64,000 bases of DNA from Hennigella sp045617465. GTDB lineage: Bacteria > Bacillota_I > Bacilli_A > Mycoplasmatales > Mycoplasmoidaceae. The position numbers and the translations under genes are program-made. The notes under the pieces are model-generated. The model saw nothing but the letters and a program-made list of their open reading frames with translations, searched no databases and was not told where the DNA came from. How positions within the stretch are numbered: the stretch's first letter is position 1; each line of letters opens with the position of its first letter. This document shows positions 12,194 through 23,121 of the stretch, one piece after another. The DNA lies in the NCBI GenBank assembly GCA_045617465.1, contig JAZLIQ010000003.1, positions 124,001-188,000 of the forward strand. Reading direction: 5' to 3'.

Positions 12194-13771
12194 ATGATAG
12201 CAGCAATATTTGTTGTGCCATTAGTCTATTTTATTAATGCTTTTTTAATAGGTAGATTAATTAAAAGAATCAAAATTGATATTAATCCCTTTTTAGCAAC
12301 TATTGTAGGATTTGTTGCTTTTTTCGACATCGTTTACATTGTTACTATATGAATGTATGCTGGGCAGTCAGTCATATGAGCATATTTTGTTGTGATAGGA
12401 ATTATCCAAACAATTTTGCTAGCTTTATACATCGCAAATTGACGTTATACATTTATCACCTGGTCTGTTAATTGGAAGAAGATTATTACATTTGTAATAA
12501 CTTTCGGTTTAACAATTTTAATTGGATGATTATGTTTTAGAGATTTCAACTCTGAATTTGGTAAAACATGAATCTGAACTATCAATCATTTCCAAGTTGA
12601 CATTTGACGTCCAATGTGGTTTGGAACAACAGCAACAGATGTTGTTTCTAACTTCTCCGCTTGTAATGTGATGAACTTATTTTGATTAGATGCTTTTGGT
12701 GTAATTTTAAAAGCTGAAGCTATTCAATTTTGCAACTGATCATGAACAATAATTGCTGCTGGTTTTGCATCTTGTTTATCAACATGAATGTTAAGCAAAA
12801 ACTGTTCAATTCCTAGACTAATTTTAAATATCATTATTGTGCTATTACTTATAACCTTAACGCTAGCATTTATCGAGTCATACGCCGTAGGCGATGCTTG
12901 AATTTTGCTACTACTTTTTGCTTATGTTTTGGTGTTGATAAAGCAGGAAGAATCAAGACAAATTAAGTTGTTTTGTTTGACAACTTTATTAATGGGATTT
13001 TTAGCGTTTAGTTGCACAAGTTTCTTCATCGTAATGTGTGTGTGATTATTCTCTATTTACTATGGAATAAGATACAAACAAAATTCACTAAATTATGCGT
13101 TGTTTTTATCTTGGCCTTTAGCCTTAACAATTTTCTCAATGTTTTCAATTTATACATTCTGATTGCTATCATTAGTTGATGCTATCTACTTAGTGTTTGC
13201 TATCATTCTACTAATAGTTTGAAAACAATTAGGCACACCCGCCTGAGAAACAAAATTAGCATTAAATGTTTCAAAAAATTCTAACAAAATCGTTTATGCA
13301 TTCTTGGCAATAATCATTGCTTTATTCTTGGTAGCAAACTTCTTTATTTTCCAAGAAATTTACCATTGACAAGCCGCTAATATTGATTACCATAACTTCT
13401 TAACTTTCACTTACACTTATCTATGAACAATTGATCTAACATCATCAATATCGGTTGGTGTGTTTAATGCTGTTATGTATGCACTATTCTTAGCATTTGT
13501 TATAACTTACCTAGTTATAAGAAGACTAAAAAACAATATGTTTTATCCACTATGCAAAAACGATAGTGCAATGAAACTTGGTGTAATTAGTATTGCTTTA
13601 TTTATCAATCCATTAGTTATTCATGTTCTAAAGATATCAACTACTGCATTCCCACTTAATACTTTAGATTTAAATATGCTATTTATAATCCCTATTTTTG
13701 TGTTAGCATTAAAGGTTGTTCACAACTACAAAAAGATTTCAATTCGTAACTGAAAATACAATTGATATTAA
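12194..13771 (+). CDS. Polytopic membrane protein, unknown function
   Basis: This 525-residue, very hydrophobic protein contains more than 15 TGA-encoded Trp residues. I translated the whole frame and found no TAA or TAG before 13769. It has roughly 12 or more hydrophobic segments. A Trp-rich loop (about residues 125-155) carries FGKTWIWTINHFQ and DIWRPMWFGTTATDVVSNF. I chose ATG 12194 over an in-frame TTG at 12161 because the latter lies in the tRNA terminator hairpin. The gene is isolated between two terminators. No transporter signature I know is visible. It could be a Mollicute-specific permease or integral enzyme. Confidence 0.75.
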
Positions 13772-13774
13772 AAC

Positions 13775-13806
13775 AAAAAAAGATTAGTTTACTAATCTTT
13801 TTTTAT
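13775..13806 (+). terminator. Intrinsic terminator
   Basis: The stem AAAGATTAGT/ACTAATCTTT has a T-rich tail. It ends about 2 nt before the TATAAT of ligA at 13808. Confidence 0.85.
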
Positions 13807-13807
13807 T

Positions 13808-13813
13808 TATAAT
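13808..13813 (+). promoter_or_regulatory. -10 box of ligA
   Basis: TATAAT lies 12 nt before the ligA ATG. The usual -35 position falls inside the preceding terminator hairpin. No Shine-Dalgarno is visible. Confidence 0.5.
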
Positions 13814-13825
13814 TTATTTAACTCT

Positions 13826-15808
13826 ATGGAACAAATTAAACAACGTATTGAGAAACTCAAAACACTGTTAAGAAAATGAGAATATGAATATTATGTTCTT
13901 AACAATCCAACAGTTTCTGATGAAGAATATGATATTACTTTAAGACAACTTATTGAGCTAGAAACTCAATATCCGGAGTTTTTAACTCCTGATTCACCAA
14001 GCCAAAGAATTGGTGGTACAGCTAGTACAAAACTTAAGAAATATCAACACAAAACAAAAATGATGTCATTATCTAATGCTTTCTCTGCTCAAGAAATGAG
14101 AAAGTTTGATGTTGATATCAAAAAAATAATTGGATCTAATAAAAATATTGTTTATTGTGTTGAACCTAAAATTGATGGTTTAAGTATGAGTTTAATTTAC
14201 CAAGATGGTAAATTAGTTTCTGGAGCGACACGTGGTGATGGTTTAACTGGTGAAGATGTAACTGCTAATGTTAAAACCATCAAATCAATTCCTCTAATGA
14301 TTGATTTCCAAGATGACATTGAAGTTAGAGGAGAGATCTTTTTAACAAAGAAAAATTTTGAAAAGATTAACAATGCAATAGAAGATGAAGAAAAGAAATT
14401 TGCTAATCCAAGAAATGCTGCAAGTGGTAGTTTAAGACAACTTGATCCAAAAATTACAGCTAAAAGAAATTTAACAATGTATTGTTATCAAGTTCCAAAT
14501 GAAAAACAATATGGATTATCAAAACAATCAGATGTTATTGATTTCTTGAAGAAAAATAAATTTAATGTTGCACCAGATATTCAAATCTGCAATGGAATTG
14601 AAGAAGTAATTAAAGTTATTGATAATTGGACAAATAAGCGTAACGATCTAGAATTTCCTATTGATGGTGTTGTTATCAAAGTTAATAACTTTGAAGATCA
14701 TGATAAGATTGGTTACACTTCTAAGTTTCCTAAATGAGCTATTGCTTATAAGTTCCCACCTAATGTGGTAGAAACAAAACTTGAAAACATTACTACAACA
14801 GTTGGACGAACTGGTCGTATTAACTATGTTGCTAATCTAGCACCAGTATTATTAGATGGTTCAACAATATCTGCTGCAACATTACATAATGCAGAATATA
14901 TTGCTGCTAAAGACATTAGAATTGGTGATACAGTTAAAATTTTTAAAGCAGGAGAAATTATTCCTAAAGTAATTGGCCCAACTGTTTCAAAGCGTCCAAA
15001 GGATGCTAAAGCATATGTTCCACCTCTTAATTGTCCTATCTGTGGTAGCAAGCTAGAAAAAGTTGAAGGTGAAGTTGATCAATATTGTGTAAACATTGAA
15101 TGTCCTGCAAGAGGTTTATTGAACATCGTTCACTTTGCAGATCGTGATGCAATGAACATTGATGGTTTAAGCAATAAGATTTTAGAAAAGTTCTGAGATA
15201 ACAACATTGTTAAAAACATTATTGACTTGTATTATCTAAAAGATAAAAAACAACAAGTGTTAGCTTTAGACTTACATATCAAAGACAAAATGTTTGAACA
15301 TTTAATTACTTCAATTGAAAATTCTAAAAAAACTAACCTTGATAAATTGATTTATGGTTTAGGTATAAGACATGTTGGAGCTATAACCGCAAAAGTTTTA
15401 GCTGAAACATTCAAATCTCTTAACAAACTATCGGAAGCAGCACTAGAAGATTTAATAGCAATTAAAGATGTAGGTGAAACTGTTGGTCAATCAATTGTTG
15501 ATTTCTTCAAAGTAAAAAACAACCAAGTTTTAATTGAAAAATTAAAAGAGGCTGGCGTTAATACTAAACTTATTGAAAGAAAGTATGATACAAACAGTCC
15601 ATACTACCAAAAGAAGTTTGTTATTACTGGATCATTTGAAATTCCACGTAACGAAATCATCAAAATAATGGAAGAAAAATTTGATGCAAAATTCTTTGGT
15701 TCAGTGAGCAAAGACATTGATTATTTAATTGCTAATGACTTTGAAAGCACCAAATACAAAAAAGCTAAAGCTTTAGGTATAAAAATCATTACTGAAAAAA
15801 TTTGATAA
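13826..15808 (+). CDS. ligA: NAD-dependent DNA ligase LigA
   Basis: LigA seals nicks in replication and repair using NAD+. The product is 660 residues, the usual bacterial length. In order it shows the N-terminal Ia domain (YYVLNNPTVSDEEYD), the adenylation lysine in EPKIDG (Lys115), and the nucleotidyltransferase core (GEIFLTKKNFEKIN, FANPRNAASGSLRQ). These are followed by the OB fold (TTVGRTGRINYVANLAPV), a four-Cys zinc finger (CPICGSKLEK...CVNIECPARG, ~403-430), helix-hairpin-helix repeats, and a C-terminal BRCT domain (KKFVITGSFEIPR). TGA encodes several Trp residues, including the last codon before TAA. Confidence 0.98.
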
Positions 15809-15864
15809 TACTTATAGAAAATACATTTAAATAATATAAAATAATAAAATCTAAAGGAAAACTT

Positions 15865-17172
15865 ATGAAATTACTCAATTCTAGCACTAATCAATTAGTT
15901 GAATTAAAAGATCCAAAAATAACTATTTACAATTGTGGTCCAACAGTTTACAACTATGTTCACATAGGTAATGTTAGACCTCTGGTTATTTTTGACGTTC
16001 TACATCGTTTCCTTCTTAAAAGAAGAAAAGAAGTTTTATATATTCAAAACATCACAGATGTAGATGACAAAATTATCAAAGCTGCTGCTGAAGCGGGTAT
16101 TAGTGAAAAAGAATTGACTACTAAATATACACAAGCATATTTAGATATTTTCCAACTTTTAAATATACGTACTGTTTTTATGCCTAATGTTTCTGATAAC
16201 ATTGAAGAAATTAAAAACTATATTACAAATTTAATTGATAAAGGTGCAGCCTACCAAGTTGATGGTGATGTTTACTTTGATGTTTCTAAAGTTGCTAACT
16301 ATGGACACATTAGTCATCAAAACCCTGATCAACTTATTGAAGGCGTAAGAAAAGAAAACAAAGCAAACAAGAAAAATCCTCTTGACTTTACTTTGTGAAA
16401 ACAAACAAGTGAAGGAATCAATTGAGATTCTCCTTGATCTAAAGGTAGACCAGGATGACACACTGAATGTTGCGTTCTAATCAACAAGTATGCTGGAGAC
16501 CATGTAACAATTCATGGTGGTGGTGTTGACTTAAAATTCCCTCACCACGAAAATGAAAATGCTCAAAACGTTGCTACCTATGGTAGAGACATTGCTGATG
16601 TTTGAATGCATGTGGGTCATATTAATGTTGAAGGTGTTAAGATGGCTAAATCTTTAGGCAACTTCATTCTTGTTAAAGATTTGGTTAGCACATCAAATGC
16701 AAATGGTTTAAGATGATTCTTCTATAAAGCAAAATATCAACAACCAGTTAACTTTTCTAATGAGTTATTAGAAGAAGCTAACAAAGAAGTTACTTCCGTT
16801 GTTAAGGCTTTATCTGTTGCTAAAACATACAATATTGCTAATGATTGTTTCTTTAAGGAATCATCAGTAGAAATGGATCCAATGTTTATTTCTCATCTTG
16901 ATGATGACTTAAATATTCCTAATGCAATAACAGTTTTACTAGAACAAATCAGTAAATTAAATGTTCTAATTAGAGATAGTCGTTTTGGTGAAGCTAATAA
17001 GCTTTGCAACGTAATAGCTTGTGAACTAGAAGTTCTAGGTATCAAGTTTGAAATATATGACCACTTAGGTAATGTTGGCTTGATCAAGAAATGAAAAGAA
17101 GCATTAGATGCTAAAGATTACAAGACATCTGATGAATTGAGAGCTAGCTTAGCTTCTAAAGGTTTACTATAA
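15865..17172 (+). CDS. cysS: Cysteinyl-tRNA synthetase
   Basis: This enzyme charges tRNA-Cys. The 435-residue class I synthetase shows the HIGH-type motif HIGN (His33) after NCGPTVYNYV. The Cys/His zinc site includes NCGPTVY, a GWHTECCVL segment, and the following HHENENAQ. The KMSKS-type motif is KMAKS (Lys259). The start has AAAGGA 8 nt upstream. The stop overlaps the next start by one base, coupling it to the SpoU-family methyltransferase, a conserved cysS-rlmB neighbourhood. No T-box leader is visible in the 56 nt upstream. Confidence 0.97.
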
Positions 17173-17891
17173 TGCAATTAATTATTGGTAAGAAAGCAAT
17201 TTTGGATGCTATTACTAATAAAACTTTAAAAGATGCAACTATTAGTAATAAAGACAAAGTCTTTTACAACAAGGTAAAAGCTTATTTACCTGGTGTTAAA
17301 ATAAATAATGATAAATCTTTTTATGAAAAACTAGCAAAGGATCAAAATCACCAATTTGCTATTGGATATGTTGAAGGTGAAGTTGTTTTAACGTTAGAAA
17401 ACTTCTTATCAAATAAAAAAGATGCAACAACATCTTTGGTTCTTATTGTTGATTCAATTGAAGACCCAATGAACTTTGGCGCCATCATTAGATCGGCTGA
17501 GTCTTTAGGCGTTGATGGTCTTATATATAAGAAAGACAACCAATGTCAAATTACGCCTGCTGTTATTAAAACATCGCAGGGCGCAATTAGTAATCTTAAC
17601 ATGATTAAAGTAACTAATCTATCTGATGCTATTGGCAAATTAAAACAATCTGGTTATTGAATTTATGCTAGTTGTTTAGATAAACAAGCACACCAGCTTA
17701 ATGATATTAAGTTCAGTGGAAAAGTTGCAATTATTGTTGGTAATGAAAATAAAGGTATAAGTCCACTAGTATTAAAAAATGCAGACTTCAAAGTCTACAT
17801 TGAAGCAACTGGTAAAACGCAATCATTAAATGTTTCAGCTGCTACTGCAATCTTGCTTTATACAATTCAAAATAAATTAAAAAGAGGCTAA
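17172..17891 (+). CDS. rlmB: SpoU/TrmH-family RNA 2'-O-methyltransferase (RlmB-like)
   Basis: This SPOUT methyltransferase transfers a methyl group from SAM to a ribose 2'-OH, most likely on 23S rRNA given the cysS-rlmB linkage. The product is 239 residues. It has an N-terminal substrate-binding domain (LIIGKKAILDAI) and three SpoU motifs: NFGAIIRSAESLGVDG, IIVGNENKGIS and LNVSAATAI. The start overlaps the cysS stop. The terminator begins within the last codons. The family is certain; the exact target (23S G2251 versus another position) is inferred. Confidence 0.93.
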
Positions 17892-17904
17892 ACCTCTTTT
17901 TTTA
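17879..17904. terminator. Bidirectional terminator
   Basis: The AAAAGAGG/CCTCTTTT hairpin overlaps the 3' ends of rlmB (plus) and the cation exchanger gene (minus). Confidence 0.85.
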
Positions 17905-19104
17905 TGCTCAACTTACGTTTTGAATAATTCCTAATACAACATATGCTCCGTAAGTTAAGATGATTAGAACTAACATTGAAATGTTAATGGCAAGAATTTG
18001 GTTTCTTCTTAAGCTTCCTTTAATTGATTTAGAGTTAAAGATTAAATACATTGCAAAGAAGACACACATTAAAATGAATAACACTACTTGTACCATTACA
18101 CTATTTTCGTCTTTTGGCATTGGGAACATTGGTAACGCTTCAGGAGTTCATAAGCATGCATATGTAACGTTTGCTGCAAATAAGATAGTCATGTTAAATG
18201 CACATGAACCTACCATAGAGTTAATCATCATGTTGTAACGACCATTTTTAGCCAATGTTGCTACGGCAATTAGTTCAGGTAAGCTTGTTGCAATACCCAG
18301 TAACATTGTTCTTCCAAATGTTGCATCTTCATGGAATCAGTGATCAATACATCCACTACAGCTACTAGCTAAAATAATTGATGAGAATGTTAGCAAGGCA
18401 ATGCCACCGATTAACATTATGATTAATGTTGGCATATGCAATTTAATAAACATTGATGGTTTTTTAACTTGTTTTTCAGGTAGTTTTCTTGTTGTAGGCA
18501 TACCTTTACCAACAACAGCTGCTGGTTGGAATCCTGCTCCAACAAACATAAATAGCACAGCTATTGCATAAGACATAAAGATAAAGACCGAGAATAAGTT
18601 GAAACCGTGTCAAACAACTGGACTTGGTATTCCACTTAATGAATAAACTAAACCGTTATTATCAAATAATACGGCTAATAAACACATAATGGACCCAACA
18701 ATCAAACAAATGATTGTTACAGTGTTAATTTGGTCAGCTTCACGGTGTCTAAAGATTCAAACTGTTGATAAACATGCTACACCAATAATCAACATGCAGA
18801 ACATATTAGAACCAATAACGTCTCCAAAAACAGCTCCTGGGTCTCCATAAATTGGCATACCTGATGCATCCACACCACCATTAACTGCATTTACTACGTA
18901 ACCTATAGCAGTAATAAATTCAGGGATGGATGTAATAGCACCGATTAGAATACCACCGACTACCCCATCAGGTAATTCGGCTTTATCTTTAACAGCAACG
19001 GCCATTTTAGTTACTACAGTAGCTAAAACACCTACTACAACAGCAGAAATAAGAAAAATACTAATAGCTAATGGGAAATTTCTAATAAAGTCAATTTCAA
19101 ACAT
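17902..19104 (-). CDS. CaCA-superfamily Na+/Ca2+ exchanger-like protein
   Basis: This 400-residue polytopic membrane protein has two inverted alpha-repeats typical of the CaCA family. The first is GAITSIPEF with downstream GDVIGSNMF. The second is GIATSLPEL with SMVGSCAFN. The acidic residue in each repeat is the expected cation ligand. It presumably exchanges Na+ or H+ for Ca2+ at the cell membrane; ion specificity cannot be read from the sequence. The last codons (V-S-W-A) include a TGA Trp. The next gene upstream (ending 19164) is a divergent paralogue in the same orientation, probably from tandem duplication. Confidence 0.9.
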
Positions 19105-19163
19105 TGTATTTTTCTCTTTCGTCTATATAAATATACACTAAATAATATAAAAGTTGTATATTT

Positions 19164-20285
19164 TTAACGTACAAACCCTAAAATTAAGAAAACAATATAG
19201 GCAATGATTACTAAAGATAGTAATGGAATGTTTATTGCTAAAGTTTTCTTCTCATTAAGTTTTGCTTTAAATTTTCTGCTGTTTGCCAACAAATACAAAG
19301 TCATAAAGACAATCATAACCAAACCAACTATAACTTGAGTTAAGTTATACTCATTGAATTGATACATCGTTCCTTCTTTATTTACTATGCAAGCAAATGC
19401 AATATTTGCTATAGCAATAATGGCTAAGTTGAAAGAAGTTGATCCAACAATTGTATCAATTACCATGTTATGTTCTTTGTGTGTACATAAGTTAATGCAA
19501 CAAATAATTTCTGGTAATGAAGTTACTACTCCTAGAAGGAGTGCACCACCAAACGAAGACTTTTCTTCAGTTCCAAAAATACTAGATCAATGGCTAAAGA
19601 TTAATGATTCAGATGTAAATGTTAAAAAGACGGCACAAGCAATTAATGTTAATGCAACAATAGTAATTAATCCAATTACTCATCCTAATGATAGTTTATA
19701 TAACTTAGATTGTTGTGCTTGTCTAATTTCAGTCATTCCTTCATTCTTGTTTACGGGCTTGACTTTTGCTCCTTTAAACATGAAGAAGATAGAGCAAGCA
19801 TAACTTGCTAGTATTAAAATACTAAAGAAGTTAAACCCACTTCATATAAGTTGAGGAATTCAATTATCGGCAACCATAGCCAATAAAACAAATATTGTCC
19901 CAACTCCAGTGAATATCAAAGTTGTTGTATTAACTTGGTTTGCTTTCTTTTTTCTAAACATTCAAACACATACCAATAAACAGATAGCTAGGATAAAAAT
20001 ATCAAAGATATTACTACCCATAATATCTCCAAATCCTAAGCTACCAGTTCTATGAACAACGATAGAAGCAATACATGTTACCAATTCTGGTAAACTAGTA
20101 ATTACTCCTAAAAGCAAACCAGCAACTACACCATCAGATAAGTGTGCTTTTTGTTTTAAGATAACACACAATCTAGAAAGAAGTGTTGTAATAACAACAA
20201 CACCTATTAGTAGTAGACAATATAAAGAAATAGTTAAGGCAAAATTATTATTGAATACCTCAACTATAGGATTAATGTTCTCCAT
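19164..20285 (-). CDS. CaCA-superfamily cation exchanger-like protein, paralogue
   Basis: This 373-residue polytopic protein has alpha-repeats GVITSLPEL with GDIMGSNIFD, and GVVTSLPEI with DTIVGSTSFN. It is divergent from its neighbour downstream, with a different central cytoplasmic loop (GAKVKPVNKNEGMTEIRQ). The start overlaps the end of the small membrane protein gene upstream by 14 nt, indicating an operon rpsO - small protein - exchanger. Function is Na+(H+)/Ca2+ exchange by family; the specificity is inferred. Confidence 0.88.
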
Positions 20286-20589
20286 GTTTCTTTTTACTTT
20301 CTTCTTTTCTTTCTTGTTCTATTTTATCTAAAGCTTGCTTTACTTTTTGTTTGTTAGGATCATTTGCTTCTAACTTGTGTCTAAACACAAGAATAGTCAC
20401 AAGTCAGGCTATTAATGTTAATCCTATAGCTCCACCAAAAACAGAGCCAATGATTATTAATTCTAAATCTCCTTTATAAAAGGAAAAGAAGAATGTAAAA
20501 AGAAAAACAAGGACAAAAGCTACTATCCCAAATGTTCTATTTATACTCTTATAAGTTATTTTAGGTTTTTGCTTGTTCTTGTTTTCCAT
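20272..20589 (-). CDS. Small two-helix membrane protein with charged tail
   Basis: This 105-residue protein contains one TGA Trp at 20404-20406 and continues past it. The N-terminus is basic (MENKNKQKPKITYK). Two hydrophobic segments follow (~20-40 and 45-72). The tail is a strongly charged coiled helix rich in K and E, ending KKKHGEH. The start is 2 nt after the rpsO stop. The 3' end overlaps the following exchanger start. I do not recognise a family; it may assist the neighbouring exchanger, but this rests only on position. Confidence 0.75.
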
Positions 20590-20591
20590 AA

Positions 20592-20867
20592 TTAGTTACC
20601 AGATCTTAAGTTAAGTTTCTTAACTAATTCACGGTACTTGTCAAGATTTGTTCTTTTAAGATAATTTAAAAGATTACGTCTTTTAGAGTTCTTTGCATAC
20701 AAAGTTCTCTTGCTAGCAAAATCTTTTTGATTACCTTTCAAGTGATCAGTTAAAGAATTAATTTCAGCAGTTAAAATCGCAATTTGAACTTCAGTGTTAC
20801 CTGTGTCCTTTGGACTTTTACCATATTCTTTAACTAAGTTTTTCTTAGTTTCTTTTGAAACGGCCAT
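20592..20867 (-). CDS. rpsO: 30S ribosomal protein S15 (uS15)
   Basis: uS15 is a primary 16S rRNA-binding protein of the small-subunit platform. The product is 91 residues with canonical TGNTEVQIAILTAEINSLTDHLK and SKRTLYAKNSKRRNLLNYLK. The start has AAAGGAGA upstream. A ~100 nt AT-poor, structured leader lies upstream, which could be the autoregulatory S15 target known in other bacteria. Confidence 0.98.
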   Translation of the reverse strand: MAVSKETKKNLVKEYGKSPKDTGNTEVQIAILTAEINSLTDHLKGNQKDFASKRTLYAKNSKRRNLLNYLKRTNLDKYRELVKKLNLRSGN

Positions 20868-20970
20868 ATTCTTAATATGTCTCCTTTTAATTTAATTTTC
20901 TCAACACTTTTATTGTTATCGCTTCGACAGATAAAGCAATCATGTCTTGGTTTTAACGTGTTTAATTTAT
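20868..20970 (-). promoter_or_regulatory. Possible structured 5' leader of rpsO
   Basis: The region between a TATAAT-like box (about 20973) and the rpsO Shine-Dalgarno is long for this genome. It holds an imperfect stem (ATTGCTTTATC with GATAACAAT) around a GTCGAAGC loop. S15 represses its own mRNA through leader structures in several bacteria. That this is such an element is a guess from position and shape. Confidence 0.3.
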
Positions 20971-21017
20971 TATACTTATATTTAGTCAAAAGTATATATA
21001 ATTATTAGACGAGTTAT

Positions 21018-21095
21018 GGCGTTTATGGTGAAGTTGGCTAACACACCTGACTGTGACTCAGGCACTCGTGGGTTCAAGTCCCACTAAACGCCCCA
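21018..21095 (+). tRNA. tRNA-His (GTG)
   Basis: The anticodon stem is CCTGA/TCAGG with loop CTGTGAC (anticodon GTG). The 5' end carries the extra G-1 opposite C73, typical of histidine tRNA. The remaining acceptor GCGTTTA pairs with TAAACGC. CCA is encoded at the 3' end. Confidence 0.95.
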
Positions 21096-21102
21096 TTAAT
21101 GA

Positions 21103-21134
21103 TAAAAATCGTTTTAGTTAACGATTTTTTTCTT
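21103..21134 (+). terminator. Terminator of tRNA-His
   Basis: The hairpin AAAATCGTT/AACGATTTT with a T-rich tail is followed closely by the ispG -10 box at 21141. Confidence 0.85.
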
Positions 21135-21140
21135 TTTATA

Positions 21141-21146
21141 TATAAT
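21141..21146 (+). promoter_or_regulatory. -10 box of ispG
   Basis: TATAAT lies 15 nt before the ispG ATG. No Shine-Dalgarno is visible, so any leader is only a few nucleotides long. Confidence 0.5.
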
Positions 21147-21161
21147 TAAAAAACTTTAACA

Positions 21162-22253
21162 ATGAGCAAATGTAAAAATCGTACATCAACTAAACCCGTA
21201 AAAATAGGTAACATAACCATTGGTGGATACAATGAAATTGCTATCCAAACAATGACTACTAGTAAAACTAGTGATGTAGAAAAAACTATTGAACAAATTA
21301 AAAATTTGACTAACTATGGAACTGACCTAGTTCGTGTTGCTGTTTTAGATGAAGCTGATGCTTCAGCTTTAGCTGAAATTGTCAAAAAAACTAAAACACC
21401 AATCATCGCTGATATTCATTTTAATTATCAATTTGCTTTAAAAGCAATTAATGCTGGTGTAGCTAAAATAAGAATTAACCCTGGTAACATTGGTTCTCAA
21501 GAACAAGTTCTAGAAATTCTTAAAGCAGCCAAAGCAAAAAATACTGCAATAAGAATTGGAATAAATGGTGGTAGTTTGCAAATTGATCCAAAGGGATCAA
21601 GAGTTACTCAACTAGTTCAATGTGCATTTAAATGAATTAAATTCTTTGAAAAGAATAAGTTTGAAAAACTTATTGTTAGTATTAAGGACTCTAATCCTAA
21701 TACAACTTACCTAGCTAATATTGAACTTGCTAAAAAATGTAAATACCCAATACACCTAGGTGTAACAGAGGTTGGCCCAGACAAGGCAGCAATTGTTAAA
21801 TCGTGTATTGCTTTGATTCCTTTATTAAATAAAGGTATAGGTAACACTATTCGCATTTCTATCAATGGTGATAGAAAAGATGAAATAAAGATTGCTAAAA
21901 CATTATTAAATAGTATGGGATTCAACAAACCATATTACAACATTGTGGCATGTCCACTATGTGGAAGAAATCTATATAACACTAATAAATGAGTTCAAGA
22001 ATTAGATTCTTATCTAGAAGATAAGCACTTAGCAATTAAAGTTGGTGTAATGGGTTGCATTGTTAATGGTCCAGGCGAAGCAAAAGGTTGTGACATTGCT
22101 GTCTGTGTAAAAGACAAAACAACAAGTTTCCTTTATGTTAATGGGACATTAAATAAAGAAGTTCCTAATAATGAAGTAATCAAAACTTTAAAAGAACTAA
22201 TTGATAAAAAATATAATCAATCTATAAAACACTATGAAAAGCTTAACAAGTAA
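21162..22253 (+). CDS. ispG: 4-hydroxy-3-methylbut-2-enyl diphosphate synthase (IspG/GcpE)
   Basis: IspG is the iron-sulfur enzyme that reduces MEcPP to HMBPP, the penultimate step of the MEP isoprenoid pathway. The product is 363 residues. The TIM-barrel part shows KIGNITIGG, IAIQTMTTSKTSD, DIHFNYQFAL and KIRINPGNIGS. The C-terminal [4Fe-4S] part shows CPLCGR (~residue 264) and GCIVNGPGEAKGCDIAV. It needs reduced ferredoxin or flavodoxin, and a ferredoxin gene lies at 30.3 kb. No other MEP gene is in the window. The 3' end overlaps rnhC by 20 nt. The pathway is absent from many mycoplasmas, so its presence is notable. Confidence 0.95.
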
Positions 22254-23121
22254 AATAAACAAAACTGAATTTAAAAGAATAGATTCTATCTATAAATCTT
22301 TTAAACAAAAAGATTTGAAGAATCAAAATCTTTTAGCTTTTTATAAAACTAAAGACCTTGCAATCAGTATTTTTAAGAATGGAACTTTGCTTCTTCAAGG
22401 TGAAGAAGCCGCTATCCTAAACTTTGGCAAGAAAACTGTATCTAAACCTTCAAAGAAGGTTTTAAGCAATGATATAGATGGAACTGTTGGTATGGATGAA
22501 GTAGGTACTGGAGATTATTTTGGTCCAGTAGTAACTTGTGCTTGTTATGTTCCAAATGTTTGTATTGACAAAGTCAAAGAATTAAAAGTTAATGACAGCA
22601 AGAAGTTAGATGACTCATTTATTAGAAAGATTGCAAAGCAACTAAAGAAAATTGTTATCTCCGAAACTTGTGTTTGTCAACCTGTTGTTTACAACAAGAT
22701 TATTGATAAATTTGACAACAGCAACATTGTTAAAGCTATATGTCATAATGATTCTTTAACAAAGTTAACTAATAAGTTAAAGAGTCAACACTATCAAGTT
22801 ATTCTAGATCAATTTGTTGCTAGAAACAACTATTACAAATATTTAGAACAAGCAAAGCTTAAACCACTTTACATTGATATTATTGAAATGAAAGCTGAGA
22901 GCAAATATTTAGCTGTAGCATGTGCTAGCGTTATTGCTAGAGATGCATTCTTAACTTACATGGATAAACTATCAGCTAAAGCTGGAGTTAAACTTCCTCG
23001 TGGTTCGGTAGAAAAAGATAAAATCATTTCTGCTGGTAAGCAAATAATTAAAAAAGCGAAGCTTGCAGAATTTGCAAAACTTCACTTTGATTCTATTACT
23101 GGTGAAATATTGAAAAAGTAA
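22234..23121 (+). CDS. rnhC: Ribonuclease HIII
   Basis: RNase HIII removes RNA from RNA-DNA hybrids. The product is 295 residues. The N-terminal substrate-binding domain is followed by the catalytic motif GMDEVGTGDYFGP, with Asp88 and Glu89 as the first acidic pair. Later come LKVNDSKKLDD, LDQFVA and ESKYLAVACASVIARDAFL. The gene overlaps ispG and needs no TGA Trp. It ends back to back with the minus-strand gene at 23122. RNase HIII rather than HII is indicated by the N-terminal domain and the DEVGTGD motif. Confidence 0.95.
   Translation: MKSLTSKINKTEFKRIDSIYKSFKQKDLKNQNLLAFYKTKDLAISIFKNGTLLLQGEEAAILNFGKKTVSKPSKKVLSNDIDGTVGMDEVGTGDYFGPVVTCACYVPNVCIDKVKELKVNDSKKLDDSFIRKIAKQLKKIVISETCVCQPVVYNKIIDKFDNSNIVKAICHNDSLTKLTNKLKSQHYQVILDQFVARNNYYKYLEQAKLKPLYIDIIEMKAESKYLAVACASVIARDAFLTYMDKLSAKAGVKLPRGSVEKDKIISAGKQIIKKAKLAEFAKLHFDSITGEILKK

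Noticed and set aside
12161..12196. TTG start for the orphan membrane protein
   Set aside because: It lies within the tRNA-Gly terminator hairpin; ATG 12194 after a TATAAT is far more likely.
15809..15864. Possible T-box before cysS
   Set aside because: It has only 56 nt of AT-rich sequence and an RBS; no T-box features.
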